Assembly: GCA_015491015.1 (NCBI GenBank)
Contig: WFWQ01000023.1
Location: 1 to 6,188 of the forward strand
DNA: 6,188 nucleotides
Source of the DNA: Patescibacteria group bacterium
GTDB taxonomy: Bacteria; Patescibacteriota; Minisyncoccia; Minisyncoccales; S141-161
Direction: 5' to 3'
The notes under the pieces are model-generated. The model was not told the DNA's origin. It did no database searches and saw only the letters and a program-made list of their open reading frames with translations. How positions within the stretch are numbered: the stretch's first letter is position 1; every line of letters starts with the position of its first letter. Shown in pieces: positions 1-5,924 of the stretch. The translations under genes and the position numbers were made by a program.

Positions 1-582
1 GATAAGATCTTTGCTTTAAAGAGAATTTTAGAAGAAGTTGAAATTTTAAAAAGAAAAGAAGAACCAACTTTTAACTGGGAAAATATAGAAGCAGAGCTAA
101 AAAAGCTCTTGAAGACTAAAGAGCCAATTAAAAAGGTTGAAGCTTTTGATATTTCCAATTTGCAAGGTAAATATGCGGTAGGCTCTATGGTGGTTTTTAT
201 AGAGGGGAAAAGTAGAAAGGACCTTTATCGAAAGTTTAAAATCAAAACTCAACAAACTCCAGATGACTTTCAAATGATTAAAGAAGTTTTAGAAAGAAGG
301 ATAAAGCATAAAGATGAGTGGGAACTTCCAGATTTAATCTTAATTGATGGAGGAAAAGCTCACCTTTTAACTGCCCTGAAAGTCTTAACTAAACACCAAT
401 TAAAAATTAAACTTTTAGCTTTAGCTAAAAGAAGAAATATCCTTTACACTTTAGAAAAAGAATTCAGAGCCAAAGACTTAAAGGAAGAATTAAAAAGGTT
501 CTTGCTGTGGGTTAGAGATTCAGCTCATAGATTTGCAATTTCTTATCATAAGCACTTGAGAAAGAAATCTCTTTTAAATTAA
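1..582 (+). CDS. uvrC: UvrC, excinuclease ABC subunit C, C-terminal part (5' end cut by window edge)
   Basis: This is the C-terminal 193 residues of the nucleotide-excision-repair nuclease that makes the two incisions beside a lesion marked by UvrA/UvrB. The frame is open to base 1, so the TTG at 109 is not the start and the N-terminal GIY-YIG domain lies outside. The opening DKIFALKRI resembles the end of the UvrB-binding UVR motif. The RNase H-like 5'-incision domain follows: EAFDISNLQG (Asp50 of the fragment), the YRKFKIK...TPDDF block (Asp88/89), LILIDGGK (Asp116) and RDSAHRFA (His176). These match the Asp/Asp/Asp/His set needed for 5' incision in characterised UvrC proteins. The protein stops 17 residues after that His, at RKKSLLN, where most UvrC proteins continue into a tandem helix-hairpin-helix DNA-binding domain. 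Convergent trpS fills the following DNA, so no broken remnant is present. The TAA overlaps the trpS stop by 4 bases. Identity is secure; the natural lack of the HhH domain is inferred from the stop codon. Confidence 0.95.
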   Translation, partial: DKIFALKRILEEVEILKRKEEPTFNWENIEAELKKLLKTKEPIKKVEAFDISNLQGKYAVGSMVVFIEGKSRKDLYRKFKIKTQQTPDDFQMIKEVLERRIKHKDEWELPDLILIDGGKAHLLTALKVLTKHQLKIKLLALAKRRNILYTLEKEFRAKDLKEELKRFLLWVRDSAHRFAISYHKHLRKKSLLN

Positions 583-1550
583 ACCCTCAAACCCATTAGC
601 TCTTTTACTTGAGCTAAGTTTTCTTGAGCTACTTCTTTAGCTTTTTCTGCTCCCTCTTTGAGAACTTTGATTATCTCTGATTCAGAATGCTCTTTTAAAG
701 CTAATCTGAAAGGTTCAAGTTCATCAATTAAAAGTTCTGCCAAGCTCTTTTTGAGCTCTAAATAACTTTTGCCTTCAAAATCTTCTTCTACTTTTTTAAT
801 TTCTTTGCCAGAGATTAAAGCATAAATTAAAAGCAGATTTGAAATTCCAGGCTTCTTTAAAGGAGAAAACCTTATCTCTTTCCCAGAATCAGTTACAGCT
901 TTTAGTATCTTTTGGTAAATTAAATCTGGAGGGTCAAACAAGCTAATATAACTTTGAGGATTATCTGTCTTGGACATCTTTTTAGTAGGATCAGTTAAGG
1001 ATCTAATCTTTTCTCCTTCAGATAGAAAAGGTTTAGGCAAAGGGAAAAACTTTCCAAAAGTTCGGTTAAATCTTGAAGCTATTTCTCTGCAAAGCTCTAT
1101 ATGTTGAATTTGATCTCTGCCTACAGGCACAAGCTCAGCTCTGTAAAGTAAAATATCTGCAGATTGCAAGATTGGATAGTTTAAAAGCCCTGCTTTAGCT
1201 TGCTTGTGCTTTTTAACCTTCTCTTTGTATTGAGTCATCCTGGTTAAATCTCCTACTGGAACTAAAGTTCCCAAAAGCCAAGCTAATTCAGTATGCTCTG
1301 GAACCAAAGATTGCAAAAACAAAACACTTTTTTTAGAGTCTATTCCTGCTACCAAATAAGCCAAACAGGTTTTAACTATGTTTTTCTTCAAATCTTTGGG
1401 ATTATAAGGGGTGGAGATAGCGTGAAGATCAACGATGCAATAAAAACATTGATGCTCTCTCTGCAATTCAACCCAAACTTTAATAGCTCCAAGGTAATTC
1501 CCTAAATGGATTTCTCCTGAAGGTCTGACTCCAGAAAAGACTATAGCCAT
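579..1550 (-). CDS. trpS: Tryptophanyl-tRNA synthetase
   Basis: This cytoplasmic class I synthetase activates tryptophan with ATP and charges tRNA-Trp. At 323 residues it is close to the usual bacterial length of about 330 and appears complete. Visible landmarks: the HIGH-type signature PSGEIHLGNYLGA (HLGN at residues 15-18), FYCIVDLHAI (37-45), GDLTRMTQYKEK (100-111), the substrate-pocket block NYPILQSADILLY followed by VPVGRDQIQH (124-150), and the KMSKS-loop variant KMSKT (191-195). In many homologues the residue before DQ in the VPVG-x-DQ block is Glu; here it is Arg145. The ATG start is 11 bases after the RNase J stop, and the AT-rich gap (TTTAACTTTT before ATG) has no Shine-Dalgarno motif, suggesting translation coupled to the upstream gene. 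The TAA stop overlaps the convergent uvrC stop. No T-box leader or promoter is visible, so expression probably depends on readthrough from the RNase J gene. Confidence 0.97.
   Translation of the reverse strand: MAIVFSGVRPSGEIHLGNYLGAIKVWVELQREHQCFYCIVDLHAISTPYNPKDLKKNIVKTCLAYLVAGIDSKKSVLFLQSLVPEHTELAWLLGTLVPVGDLTRMTQYKEKVKKHKQAKAGLLNYPILQSADILLYRAELVPVGRDQIQHIELCREIASRFNRTFGKFFPLPKPFLSEGEKIRSLTDPTKKMSKTDNPQSYISLFDPPDLIYQKILKAVTDSGKEIRFSPLKKPGISNLLLIYALISGKEIKKVEEDFEGKSYLELKKSLAELLIDELEPFRLALKEHSESEIIKVLKEGAEKAKEVAQENLAQVKELMGLRV
596..624 (+). terminator. Candidate intrinsic terminator for uvrC, inside the trpS 3' coding end
   Basis: A perfect 7-bp inverted repeat, TTAGCTC at 596-602 and GAGCTAA at 611-617 with an 8-base loop, is followed on the + strand by GTTTTCT. 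It begins 13 bases after the uvrC stop, where a terminator would be expected, but lies wholly within the last codons of trpS because the genes overlap. The stem has only three G-C pairs and the T run is interrupted, so it is a weak candidate. On the opposite strand no T tract follows it, so it would act in the uvrC direction only. Confidence 0.4.
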
Positions 1551-1561
1551 AAAAGTTAAAT

Positions 1562-3259
1562 TTAAACTTCTATAACTACAGGTAAAATCATAGGTCTTCT
1601 ATGAGTTTTAGAAAAAAGAAAATCTCCTAACTTTTCTTGCAGAACTTTCTTAATATAAGCTACATCTGGGGCTTTTTTAGGCCTAACTAATTTGTTTACC
1701 GTTCTAACTGTCATCCTTCTAACTTCTTTCAAAAGCCCTTGAGATTCTCTCAAATAAATAAACCCTCTGGAAATTATATCTGGGCTAGATCTAACTTTTC
1801 CAGCTTGCACATCTATCACCACAATAATAACAAAGATACCATCTTGAGCTAAAGCTTGCCTATCTCTCAAAACTACCTCGCCAACATCCCCAACTCCTAA
1901 ACCATCTACCATTACTTTGCCAGCTGGAACTTCTCCTATTACTTTAGCCTTTTGTTTGGTTAAGGATAAAACTTGGCCATTATCTAAGACGATAGTATTC
2001 TTTTCGGGAATCCCTAAAGATTGAGCTAACCTTGCGTGCTCCACTAGCATTGAGTATTGCCCGTGCATTGGCAAAAAGAAACGAGGTTGCATCATCTTAA
2101 TCATTTCTGCTAACTCCTCTCTCTGAGCGTGCCCTCCAGCGTGAATATCCATCATCTTGTAATGGTAAACTGCAGCTCCTTGACGATAAAGCTGATCTTT
2201 TAGATATTGAACTGCTCTTTCATTTCCAGGAACTATTGAAGAAGAAAAGATAATTGCATCTTTAGGTCCTACACTTAAAAACCTATGTTCTCTCTGAGCT
2301 ATTCTAACTAAAGCAGCGTTCTCTTCTCCTTGAGCTCCAGTGCATATAATAGTAACTTTTTGAGGAGGCATCTTTGAAGCTTCTTTAGCAGTAATTAAGG
2401 TTCCAGGTTTAATCTTCATATAACCTAACTTTCTGGCGATCTCTACATTAGTTCGCATCGAATACCCTTCAATAACCACATATCTGGAAAACTCTTCAGA
2501 TAAAGTAATCAACTGCTGGATTCTGTTTAACAAAGAAGCAAAAGTAGCAGCTATAATCCTTTTATCTTTTTCTTTCTCAAAGATCTTCCTTAAATTCTCA
2601 AAAATATCTTTTTCAGATAAAGAATGCCCTTCTTCTTCTGCTCCAGTAGAATCTTGCATTAAAAGATCTACTCCCCTTTTTCCAATTTCAATAAACCTTT
2701 CTTTTTGGGTAGGTTCATCGTTAACTGGGTTAGAATCAAATTTAAAATCAGGAACATGAGAAATGGTAGCCACCGGAGTCTTAATCCAAAAGCCTAAATC
2801 TCCAGGAACGTTGTGATTTAACCTAAAAGCTTCAATGTGAAAGCTTCCTAAATTAATAGTATCTCCATCTCTAATTTCTTTAATCTTCAAAGGAGGGTGT
2901 TCGGGAAAATCTTCTTGGCGTTTTAAAACTATCCCTTTAGTCAACTCTGAAGCAAAGATTGGGAACTTGAAACCTATTTGAGGTAAAAGGTAAGGGATAG
3001 CTCCAATGTGATCGTAATGGCCGTGAGTCAACAAAATTCCAATTATCTTTTTGTTTTGTTTTTGAGCTTCCTTTAGATAGCTAACATCGGGGACAATGTA
3101 ATCTACTCCCGGCGTAGTTTCATCAGGAAAAGTTAAACCCATATCTATAATTAAAATCTCTCCTCTAAACTCAATCAAAGTCATATTTCTACCTATCTCT
3201 CCCATTCCTCCCAAAGGGATAATTAGAACTGAATTTTCAGAAGAAAACTTCAAACTCAT
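1562..3259 (-). CDS. rnj: Ribonuclease J (metallo-beta-lactamase/beta-CASP RNase)
   Basis: This RNase combines endonuclease activity with 5'-to-3' exonuclease activity on 5'-monophosphate RNA, and works in mRNA decay and rRNA maturation. Its 565 residues give the usual full-length architecture. The metallo-beta-lactamase core has the zinc motif HGHYDH (residues 79-84), His149 in LNHNVPG and Asp203 in MQDSTGA. The beta-CASP part has TFASLLNRIQQ (239-249), CTGAQGEE (306-313) and SSSIVPGNE (339-347). The later motif HAGGHAQREEL (373-383, HxSGHA-like) and FFLPMHGQY (394-402, His399) complete the active site. The C-terminal alpha/beta domain runs from about residue 450 to the end, including SSPDIISRGF. 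The ATG is the only sensible start, since an in-frame TAG lies three codons upstream. An AGGTGG occurs 20 bases before the ATG, too far for a normal ribosome site. The gene follows tRNA-Leu by 54 bases and precedes trpS by 11. A copy number of one versus paired J1/J2 genes cannot be judged here. Confidence 0.96.
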   Translation of the reverse strand: MSLKFSSENSVLIIPLGGMGEIGRNMTLIEFRGEILIIDMGLTFPDETTPGVDYIVPDVSYLKEAQKQNKKIIGILLTHGHYDHIGAIPYLLPQIGFKFPIFASELTKGIVLKRQEDFPEHPPLKIKEIRDGDTINLGSFHIEAFRLNHNVPGDLGFWIKTPVATISHVPDFKFDSNPVNDEPTQKERFIEIGKRGVDLLMQDSTGAEEEGHSLSEKDIFENLRKIFEKEKDKRIIAATFASLLNRIQQLITLSEEFSRYVVIEGYSMRTNVEIARKLGYMKIKPGTLITAKEASKMPPQKVTIICTGAQGEENAALVRIAQREHRFLSVGPKDAIIFSSSIVPGNERAVQYLKDQLYRQGAAVYHYKMMDIHAGGHAQREELAEMIKMMQPRFFLPMHGQYSMLVEHARLAQSLGIPEKNTIVLDNGQVLSLTKQKAKVIGEVPAGKVMVDGLGVGDVGEVVLRDRQALAQDGIFVIIVVIDVQAGKVRSSPDIISRGFIYLRESQGLLKEVRRMTVRTVNKLVRPKKAPDVAYIKKVLQEKLGDFLFSKTHRRPMILPVVIEV

Positions 3260-3265
3260 AATTTT

Positions 3266-3294
3266 TAACTAATAACTAACCACCTAATAACTAA
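3266..3294 (-). repeat. Imperfect tandem heptamer TTAGTTA in the rnj leader
   Basis: Reading the minus strand from 3294, the leader consists of TTAGTTA, then TTAGGTGG, then TTAGTTA, TTAGTTA. Put another way, the 11-mer TTAGTTATTAG occurs twice (3294-3284 and 3279-3269) with GTGG between. The array ends 6 bases before the RNase J ATG and contains the only purine-rich, SD-like run (AGGTGG) of the leader. It could be a simple-sequence relic, a protein-binding site or a translation-control element; the sequence alone does not decide. Confidence 0.6.
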
Positions 3295-3311
3295 AAACTT
3301 TATGAGTAAAG
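3293..3311 (-). terminator. Small hairpin plus T5 just after tRNA-Leu; weak terminator, attenuator or processing element
   Basis: On the minus strand, CTTTA-CTCA-TAAAG (3311-3298) forms a perfect 5-bp stem with a 4-base loop and is followed directly by TTTTT (3297-3293). It starts 2 bases after the tRNA discriminator base. The stem has one G-C pair, so it is weak as a stand-alone terminator. Partial termination, attenuation before rnj, or protection of the processed 5' end are possible readings. Confidence 0.3.
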
Positions 3312-3313
3312 AG

Positions 3314-3399
3314 TGGGCAGGGTGGGATTCGAACCCACACAGCTCTTAAAAGCTACCAGCTCCTGAAGCTGGCGCGTCTGCCAATTCCGCCACCTGCCC
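3314..3399 (-). tRNA. tRNA-Leu, anticodon CAG (reads CUG)
   Basis: This is an 86-base class II tRNA with a complete cloverleaf. The acceptor stem GGGCAGG pairs perfectly with CCTGCCC and is followed by discriminator A, the leucine identity base. The D arm is GCGGAATTGGCAGACGC with GG of the D loop. The anticodon stem CCAGC/GCTGG closes the 7-base loop TTCAGGA, giving CAG. The long variable arm AGCT-TTTAAG-AGCT is typical of Leu/Ser/Tyr tRNAs. The T arm is GTGGG-TTCGAAT-CCCAC. No CCA is encoded: CTC follows the discriminator, so the 3' end would need RNase Z-type or exonucleolytic trimming and CCA addition. The mature 5' end lies 3 bases after the stop codon of the upstream solute-binding protein gene, so RNase P must free it from an mRNA unless a promoter lies inside that gene. 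The far higher G+C than its surroundings is normal for a tRNA. Confidence 0.97.
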
Positions 3400-3402
3400 T
3401 TT

Positions 3403-5355
3403 TTAACGAATAACTTTTTTGGTATAAATGTACCACTCTTGAATGTTCCAAAACCTTTTAGAAGGATCTGAAATTTTCCCTCCCTTAATTCCTTTAATTT
3501 TGCGATTAACATAAAAAGAATATTCCGGAAGATAAAGAGGCAAAGCAGGCGTCTTTTCTTCAAAAATATCTTCTAATTTTTGAAGCTCAGTTTTAACCTT
3601 TTCCAAGTTAGAAGTTTTTCTAATTTTTTCAATCAATTGATCTACTTCTTTGCTTTCTAAACCAGTAATGTTTAATCCTCCAGGTTTAGTTTGCAACGAA
3701 TGCCAAAAAGGATAAAGATCTAATTTTAAGCCTAAAATTTGACCAAACAAAAGTAAATCAAAATTTCTGCTTTTTACTTTTTCTAATAAGTCTCCTAAAG
3801 GTAAAGCTTTGAATTCTACTTTAAAACCTACAGATTCCAAGTCCTCTCTAATAGATTTTGCTACCAACTCTAAAATTGGCTGATTAACAGTATAAAGGCT
3901 TACTTTAAGCTCTTGCTTTTCTGGTTCTTTTACAAAGCAAATTTGATTTAACTTTGCTCTCGTTCCAGCTCTAACCCTTCCTGTTCCTCTCTTTAAGTTT
4001 TGAGGATCTAAAATATCTTCTCTGTACTTTTCTTGAAATCTAATTACAGCTTTCAAAGTAAGTTGACCAAAATAGCCTGTAATTTCCCCTTCAGGATAAA
4101 CTTCAGGATCTTTAGCTAAACACTCTTGAAGCTTTCTAACTTCCAATCCCTTAGAACCTAACTCTAAATCTTTAGTAAAAACAAAATCAGGCTTAGGGAT
4201 GATTTCTTTAATCCTAAACTTGTTTCCTTCCTTGAGCTTAAATCCTGCTTCAGTTAATAAAAGTTCAGCTTCTACTTTATCTTGAATCAAAGGACTCACT
4301 TCTAACTCAAACCCATAAAACTCAGGAAGCAAAAAAGAATTAAAAATTTTTCCTTTACCTTCTAAGATCTTATTTAAAATTTTTTCTCTGTCTACTGCTT
4401 TAGCTATAGCTTTTCTTACCTTTACCTCGCTCAAAACTTCAGAATTAGTGTTCATAAAAAGTGCAAAGTATCTTGGCATCTCAAACTTGTACCTTTCAAA
4501 AAAGCTTAAATTAACATTTACAGGTTCTGTAATCCCTATTCCATCTACCTGTCCGGCTAGAGCTTTACTTAAGGCTGATTTGAAATCTTTGAAAAACAAA
4601 AGATTAATCTGATCAAGATAGGGTCCCTCTTGGTAATAATAAGGATTAGGTTCAAGCTCTATTTTCTTAATAAAACCTAAATCATCTTGTTCTATTTTTT
4701 TAACCCGGTAAGGCCCAGAGCTCACTGGTTTCAAATTGGCTTCAGCTAAATGAAACTCTTGAGGAGGAACATTTTCCCAAATATGCTTAGGTAAAACCTT
4801 AAAGGAAGCTAACTCTAAAAAAGAATTATAAGGCTCTTTCAATCTAAACAAAACCTTTCTCTCTCCTACCTTTTCTACTCCTATAGCTAACCAAGAAGCT
4901 AAGTTATAGCTTCTGTAAGCTGGATCTTTCATTATCTTAACTGTCCATACTACATCATCTGCAGTAATAGGCATCCCATCTGACCAAAAGATATTGTCTT
5001 TTAAGGTAAACTCATATACTTTGCCATCTTCGGAAACAGAATAATCTTTAGCCAACTCTAAAATCACATTACCTTGAGAATCAAAATCTACGAGCCCGTC
5101 AAACAAAATCTCAATTACAGCTCTTTCTGCATCCGAAGAAGCTAAAACAGGATTAATTATTCTCATTTCTCCTACAATAGCTTCAGTATACTCTCCACCT
5201 TTAGCTTTAATTTCTTTAGTTTCAAACCAAAAAGTAAAACTCAAGAAAGAAAAGAAAGAAATCAAAAACAAAACTAAGAAAATTGAAAACAAAATTTTAT
5301 CTCTTTTATTTAGCTTTAAATTTTTGCCTAATCTAAAAAGAGAAAGATTGCTCAC
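3403..5355 (-). CDS. Membrane-anchored family 5 (peptide-type) ABC solute-binding protein with inserted peptidoglycan-binding-like domain
   Basis: This 650-residue extracytoplasmic binding protein is of the DppA/OppA type. A Lys/Arg-rich N terminus (residues 1-20) is followed by one hydrophobic helix (about 21-44). There is no lipobox cysteine, so it is probably held by an uncleaved anchor with its body outside. Family 5 landmarks include GGEYTEAIVGEMRIINPVLA (53-72), FDGLVDFDSQGNV, YEFTLKDNIFWSDGMPITADDVVWT (about 114-138), SSGPYRVKK (212-220), VRKAIAKAVDRE (313-324) and the C-terminal ALPLYLPEYSFYVNRKIKG. Between AEAGFKLKEGNKFRIKE-type sequence (to about 384) and ELKVSLYTVNQP (from 482) lies a roughly 85-residue insertion with a peptidoglycan-binding pattern. 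GTG is the start: it is 5 bases after the secG stop, an in-frame TAA lies seven codons upstream, and no ATG occurs before Met64. No permease or ATPase gene is present, so the substrate is unknown; peptide binding is the family default. Confidence 0.9.
   Translation of the reverse strand: MSNLSLFRLGKNLKLNKRDKILFSIFLVLFLISFFSFLSFTFWFETKEIKAKGGEYTEAIVGEMRIINPVLASSDAERAVIEILFDGLVDFDSQGNVILELAKDYSVSEDGKVYEFTLKDNIFWSDGMPITADDVVWTVKIMKDPAYRSYNLASWLAIGVEKVGERKVLFRLKEPYNSFLELASFKVLPKHIWENVPPQEFHLAEANLKPVSSGPYRVKKIEQDDLGFIKKIELEPNPYYYQEGPYLDQINLLFFKDFKSALSKALAGQVDGIGITEPVNVNLSFFERYKFEMPRYFALFMNTNSEVLSEVKVRKAIAKAVDREKILNKILEGKGKIFNSFLLPEFYGFELEVSPLIQDKVEAELLLTEAGFKLKEGNKFRIKEIIPKPDFVFTKDLELGSKGLEVRKLQECLAKDPEVYPEGEITGYFGQLTLKAVIRFQEKYREDILDPQNLKRGTGRVRAGTRAKLNQICFVKEPEKQELKVSLYTVNQPILELVAKSIREDLESVGFKVEFKALPLGDLLEKVKSRNFDLLLFGQILGLKLDLYPFWHSLQTKPGGLNITGLESKEVDQLIEKIRKTSNLEKVKTELQKLEDIFEEKTPALPLYLPEYSFYVNRKIKGIKGGKISDPSKRFWNIQEWYIYTKKVIR
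3931..4185 (-). other. Peptidoglycan-binding-like (PG_binding_1) domain inserted in the solute-binding protein
   Basis: Residues about 391-475 of the solute-binding protein match the three-helix peptidoglycan-binding pattern. DLELGSKGLEVRKLQECL provides the first helix, ITGYFGQLTLKAVIRFQEKY the YFGPxT loop and second helix, and GTGRVRAGTRAKLNQIC the third. The G-rich loop and the TRAKLN helix are typical of the form common in Parcubacteria exported proteins (from memory of the family, not searched). It sits in a surface hairpin of the binding fold. The protein's only two cysteines, Cys412 and Cys473, lie in its first and last helices. Confidence 0.82.
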
Positions 5356-5360
5356 AGATT

Positions 5361-5573
5361 CTAAATCAAAAGGTTAACTATAGCTAAAGCTACAAAGATT
5401 GCAGCTAAAAAGACGGTAAAGATGTGTAAGTTCCTTTCTAACCCTCTTTTTACTAAAAAAGATTCCCCGCTTCCTCCAAAAGTAGAACCTAAAAGTTGGC
5501 CTCTCTGCTGTAATAAAATAGAGACTATCAATAAAGCTGAAACTAAAATTTGAGCTAAATTAATCCAGGGCAT
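5361..5573 (-). CDS. secG: SecG, preprotein translocase subunit
   Basis: SecG is the small membrane subunit of the SecYEG channel; it supports SecA-driven protein export. The 70-residue length is normal for a short, non-proteobacterial SecG. Two transmembrane helices are visible (about residues 4-22 and 49-69), joined by the diagnostic loop LLQQRGQLLGSTFGGSGESF and then KRGLERN. The ATG lies 3 bases after the UGA of the upstream membrane-protein gene, in the same frame, and no Shine-Dalgarno sequence precedes it, so translation is probably coupled. The TAG stop is 5 bases before the GTG of the solute-binding protein gene, itself a Sec client with an N-terminal helix. The whole protein matches the family from end to end. 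Confidence 0.95.
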   Translation of the reverse strand: MPWINLAQILVSALLIVSILLQQRGQLLGSTFGGSGESFLVKRGLERNLHIFTVFLAAIFVALAIVNLLI

Positions 5574-5576
5574 AAT

Positions 5577-5924
5577 TCATTTCATAACTACATTAACCAA
5601 AAAAGAAACCAAAGAAACAATTAGAGAAGTTATTACTAAAGGTCCTATTCCTATAATTTTAAGTTCTGGAAACAAGATATCAACTCCCCAAACTATAGCT
5701 GAATTAATAATAAGGTTGAAAAGCCCAAAAGTCAAGAAAGTTAAAACCGGAAAGGCTACCAAATTAATCAAAGGTTTTAAAATAAAGTTTAAGATTCCTA
5801 ATACTGAACCAGCTAATACAAAGAGGCCCAAAGATCCTTCAAAATCTACTTGAGAAACAAACCTTACCGCTAAATATAAACCCGCATTAGATCCTATTAA
5901 GTTTAAAACAAGCTTTTTAAGCAT
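5577..5924 (-). CDS. Small four-helix membrane protein, phage holin family 4 / YvlD type
   Basis: This 115-residue inner-membrane protein has four predicted hydrophobic helices, about residues 5-23, 31-50, 53-78 and 92-112. The family signature is clear in the middle: GILNFILKPLINLVAFP, then LTFGLFNLIINSAIVW, with the conserved Asn46, Lys50-Pro51, Gly67 and Asn70. Bacterial members of this family are chromosomal proteins of unknown function. The holin label comes from sequence family naming and does not show phage origin or lysis, and no phage gene is nearby. The ATG overlaps the end of the phosphohexomutase gene by 8 bases, and the UGA is followed by ATT and then the secG ATG. It therefore belongs to the same transcript as its neighbours. 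Envelope function is inferred from membrane topology and context only. Confidence 0.88.
   Translation of the reverse strand: MLKKLVLNLIGSNAGLYLAVRFVSQVDFEGSLGLFVLAGSVLGILNFILKPLINLVAFPVLTFLTFGLFNLIINSAIVWGVDILFPELKIIGIGPLVITSLIVSLVSFLVNVVMK

Noticed and set aside
520..566. Inverted repeat ATTTCTT/AAGAAAT on the minus strand as a trpS terminator
   Set aside because: The stem is nearly all A-T, the loop is about 17 bases and no T tract follows in the trpS direction.
607..631. Direct repeat CTTGAGCTA 15 bases apart
   Set aside because: It comes from similar codons in two short trpS stretches (VAQE and LAQV) and needs no other explanation.
1293..1505. A 70-codon open frame on the + strand inside trpS
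   Set aside because: It lies antisense to strongly conserved TrpRS sequence, its product has no recognisable family, and no ribosome site precedes it. It is a shadow frame.
3280..3285. AGGTGG as the ribosome binding site of rnj
   Set aside because: It lies 20 bases before the ATG and no alternative in-frame start exists nearer, because a TAG stands three codons upstream.
3421..3451. Possible promoter for tRNA-Leu inside the solute-binding gene (minus strand TTGGAA, 17 bases, TTTATA; or TATACC with 19)
   Set aside because: Matches to the -35 and -10 consensus are only 4/6 and 3-4/6, which is expected often in AT-rich coding DNA. It is not strong enough to list as a feature.
3300..3563. An 87-codon minus-strand frame over the tRNA and the end of the solute-binding gene
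   Set aside because: It translates straight through the tRNA-Leu cloverleaf and is out of frame with the conserved gene. It is a chance frame.
5577..5579. UGA read as glycine (Gracilibacteria/SR1 code)
   Set aside because: No UGA occurs inside any conserved reading frame in the window. The single one falls exactly at the end of a family-length protein and just before a family-length SecG.
5577..5924. Prophage or lysis cassette suggested by the phage holin family name
   Set aside because: The family is widespread as chromosomal membrane proteins. The neighbours are housekeeping genes, with no endolysin or other phage gene.
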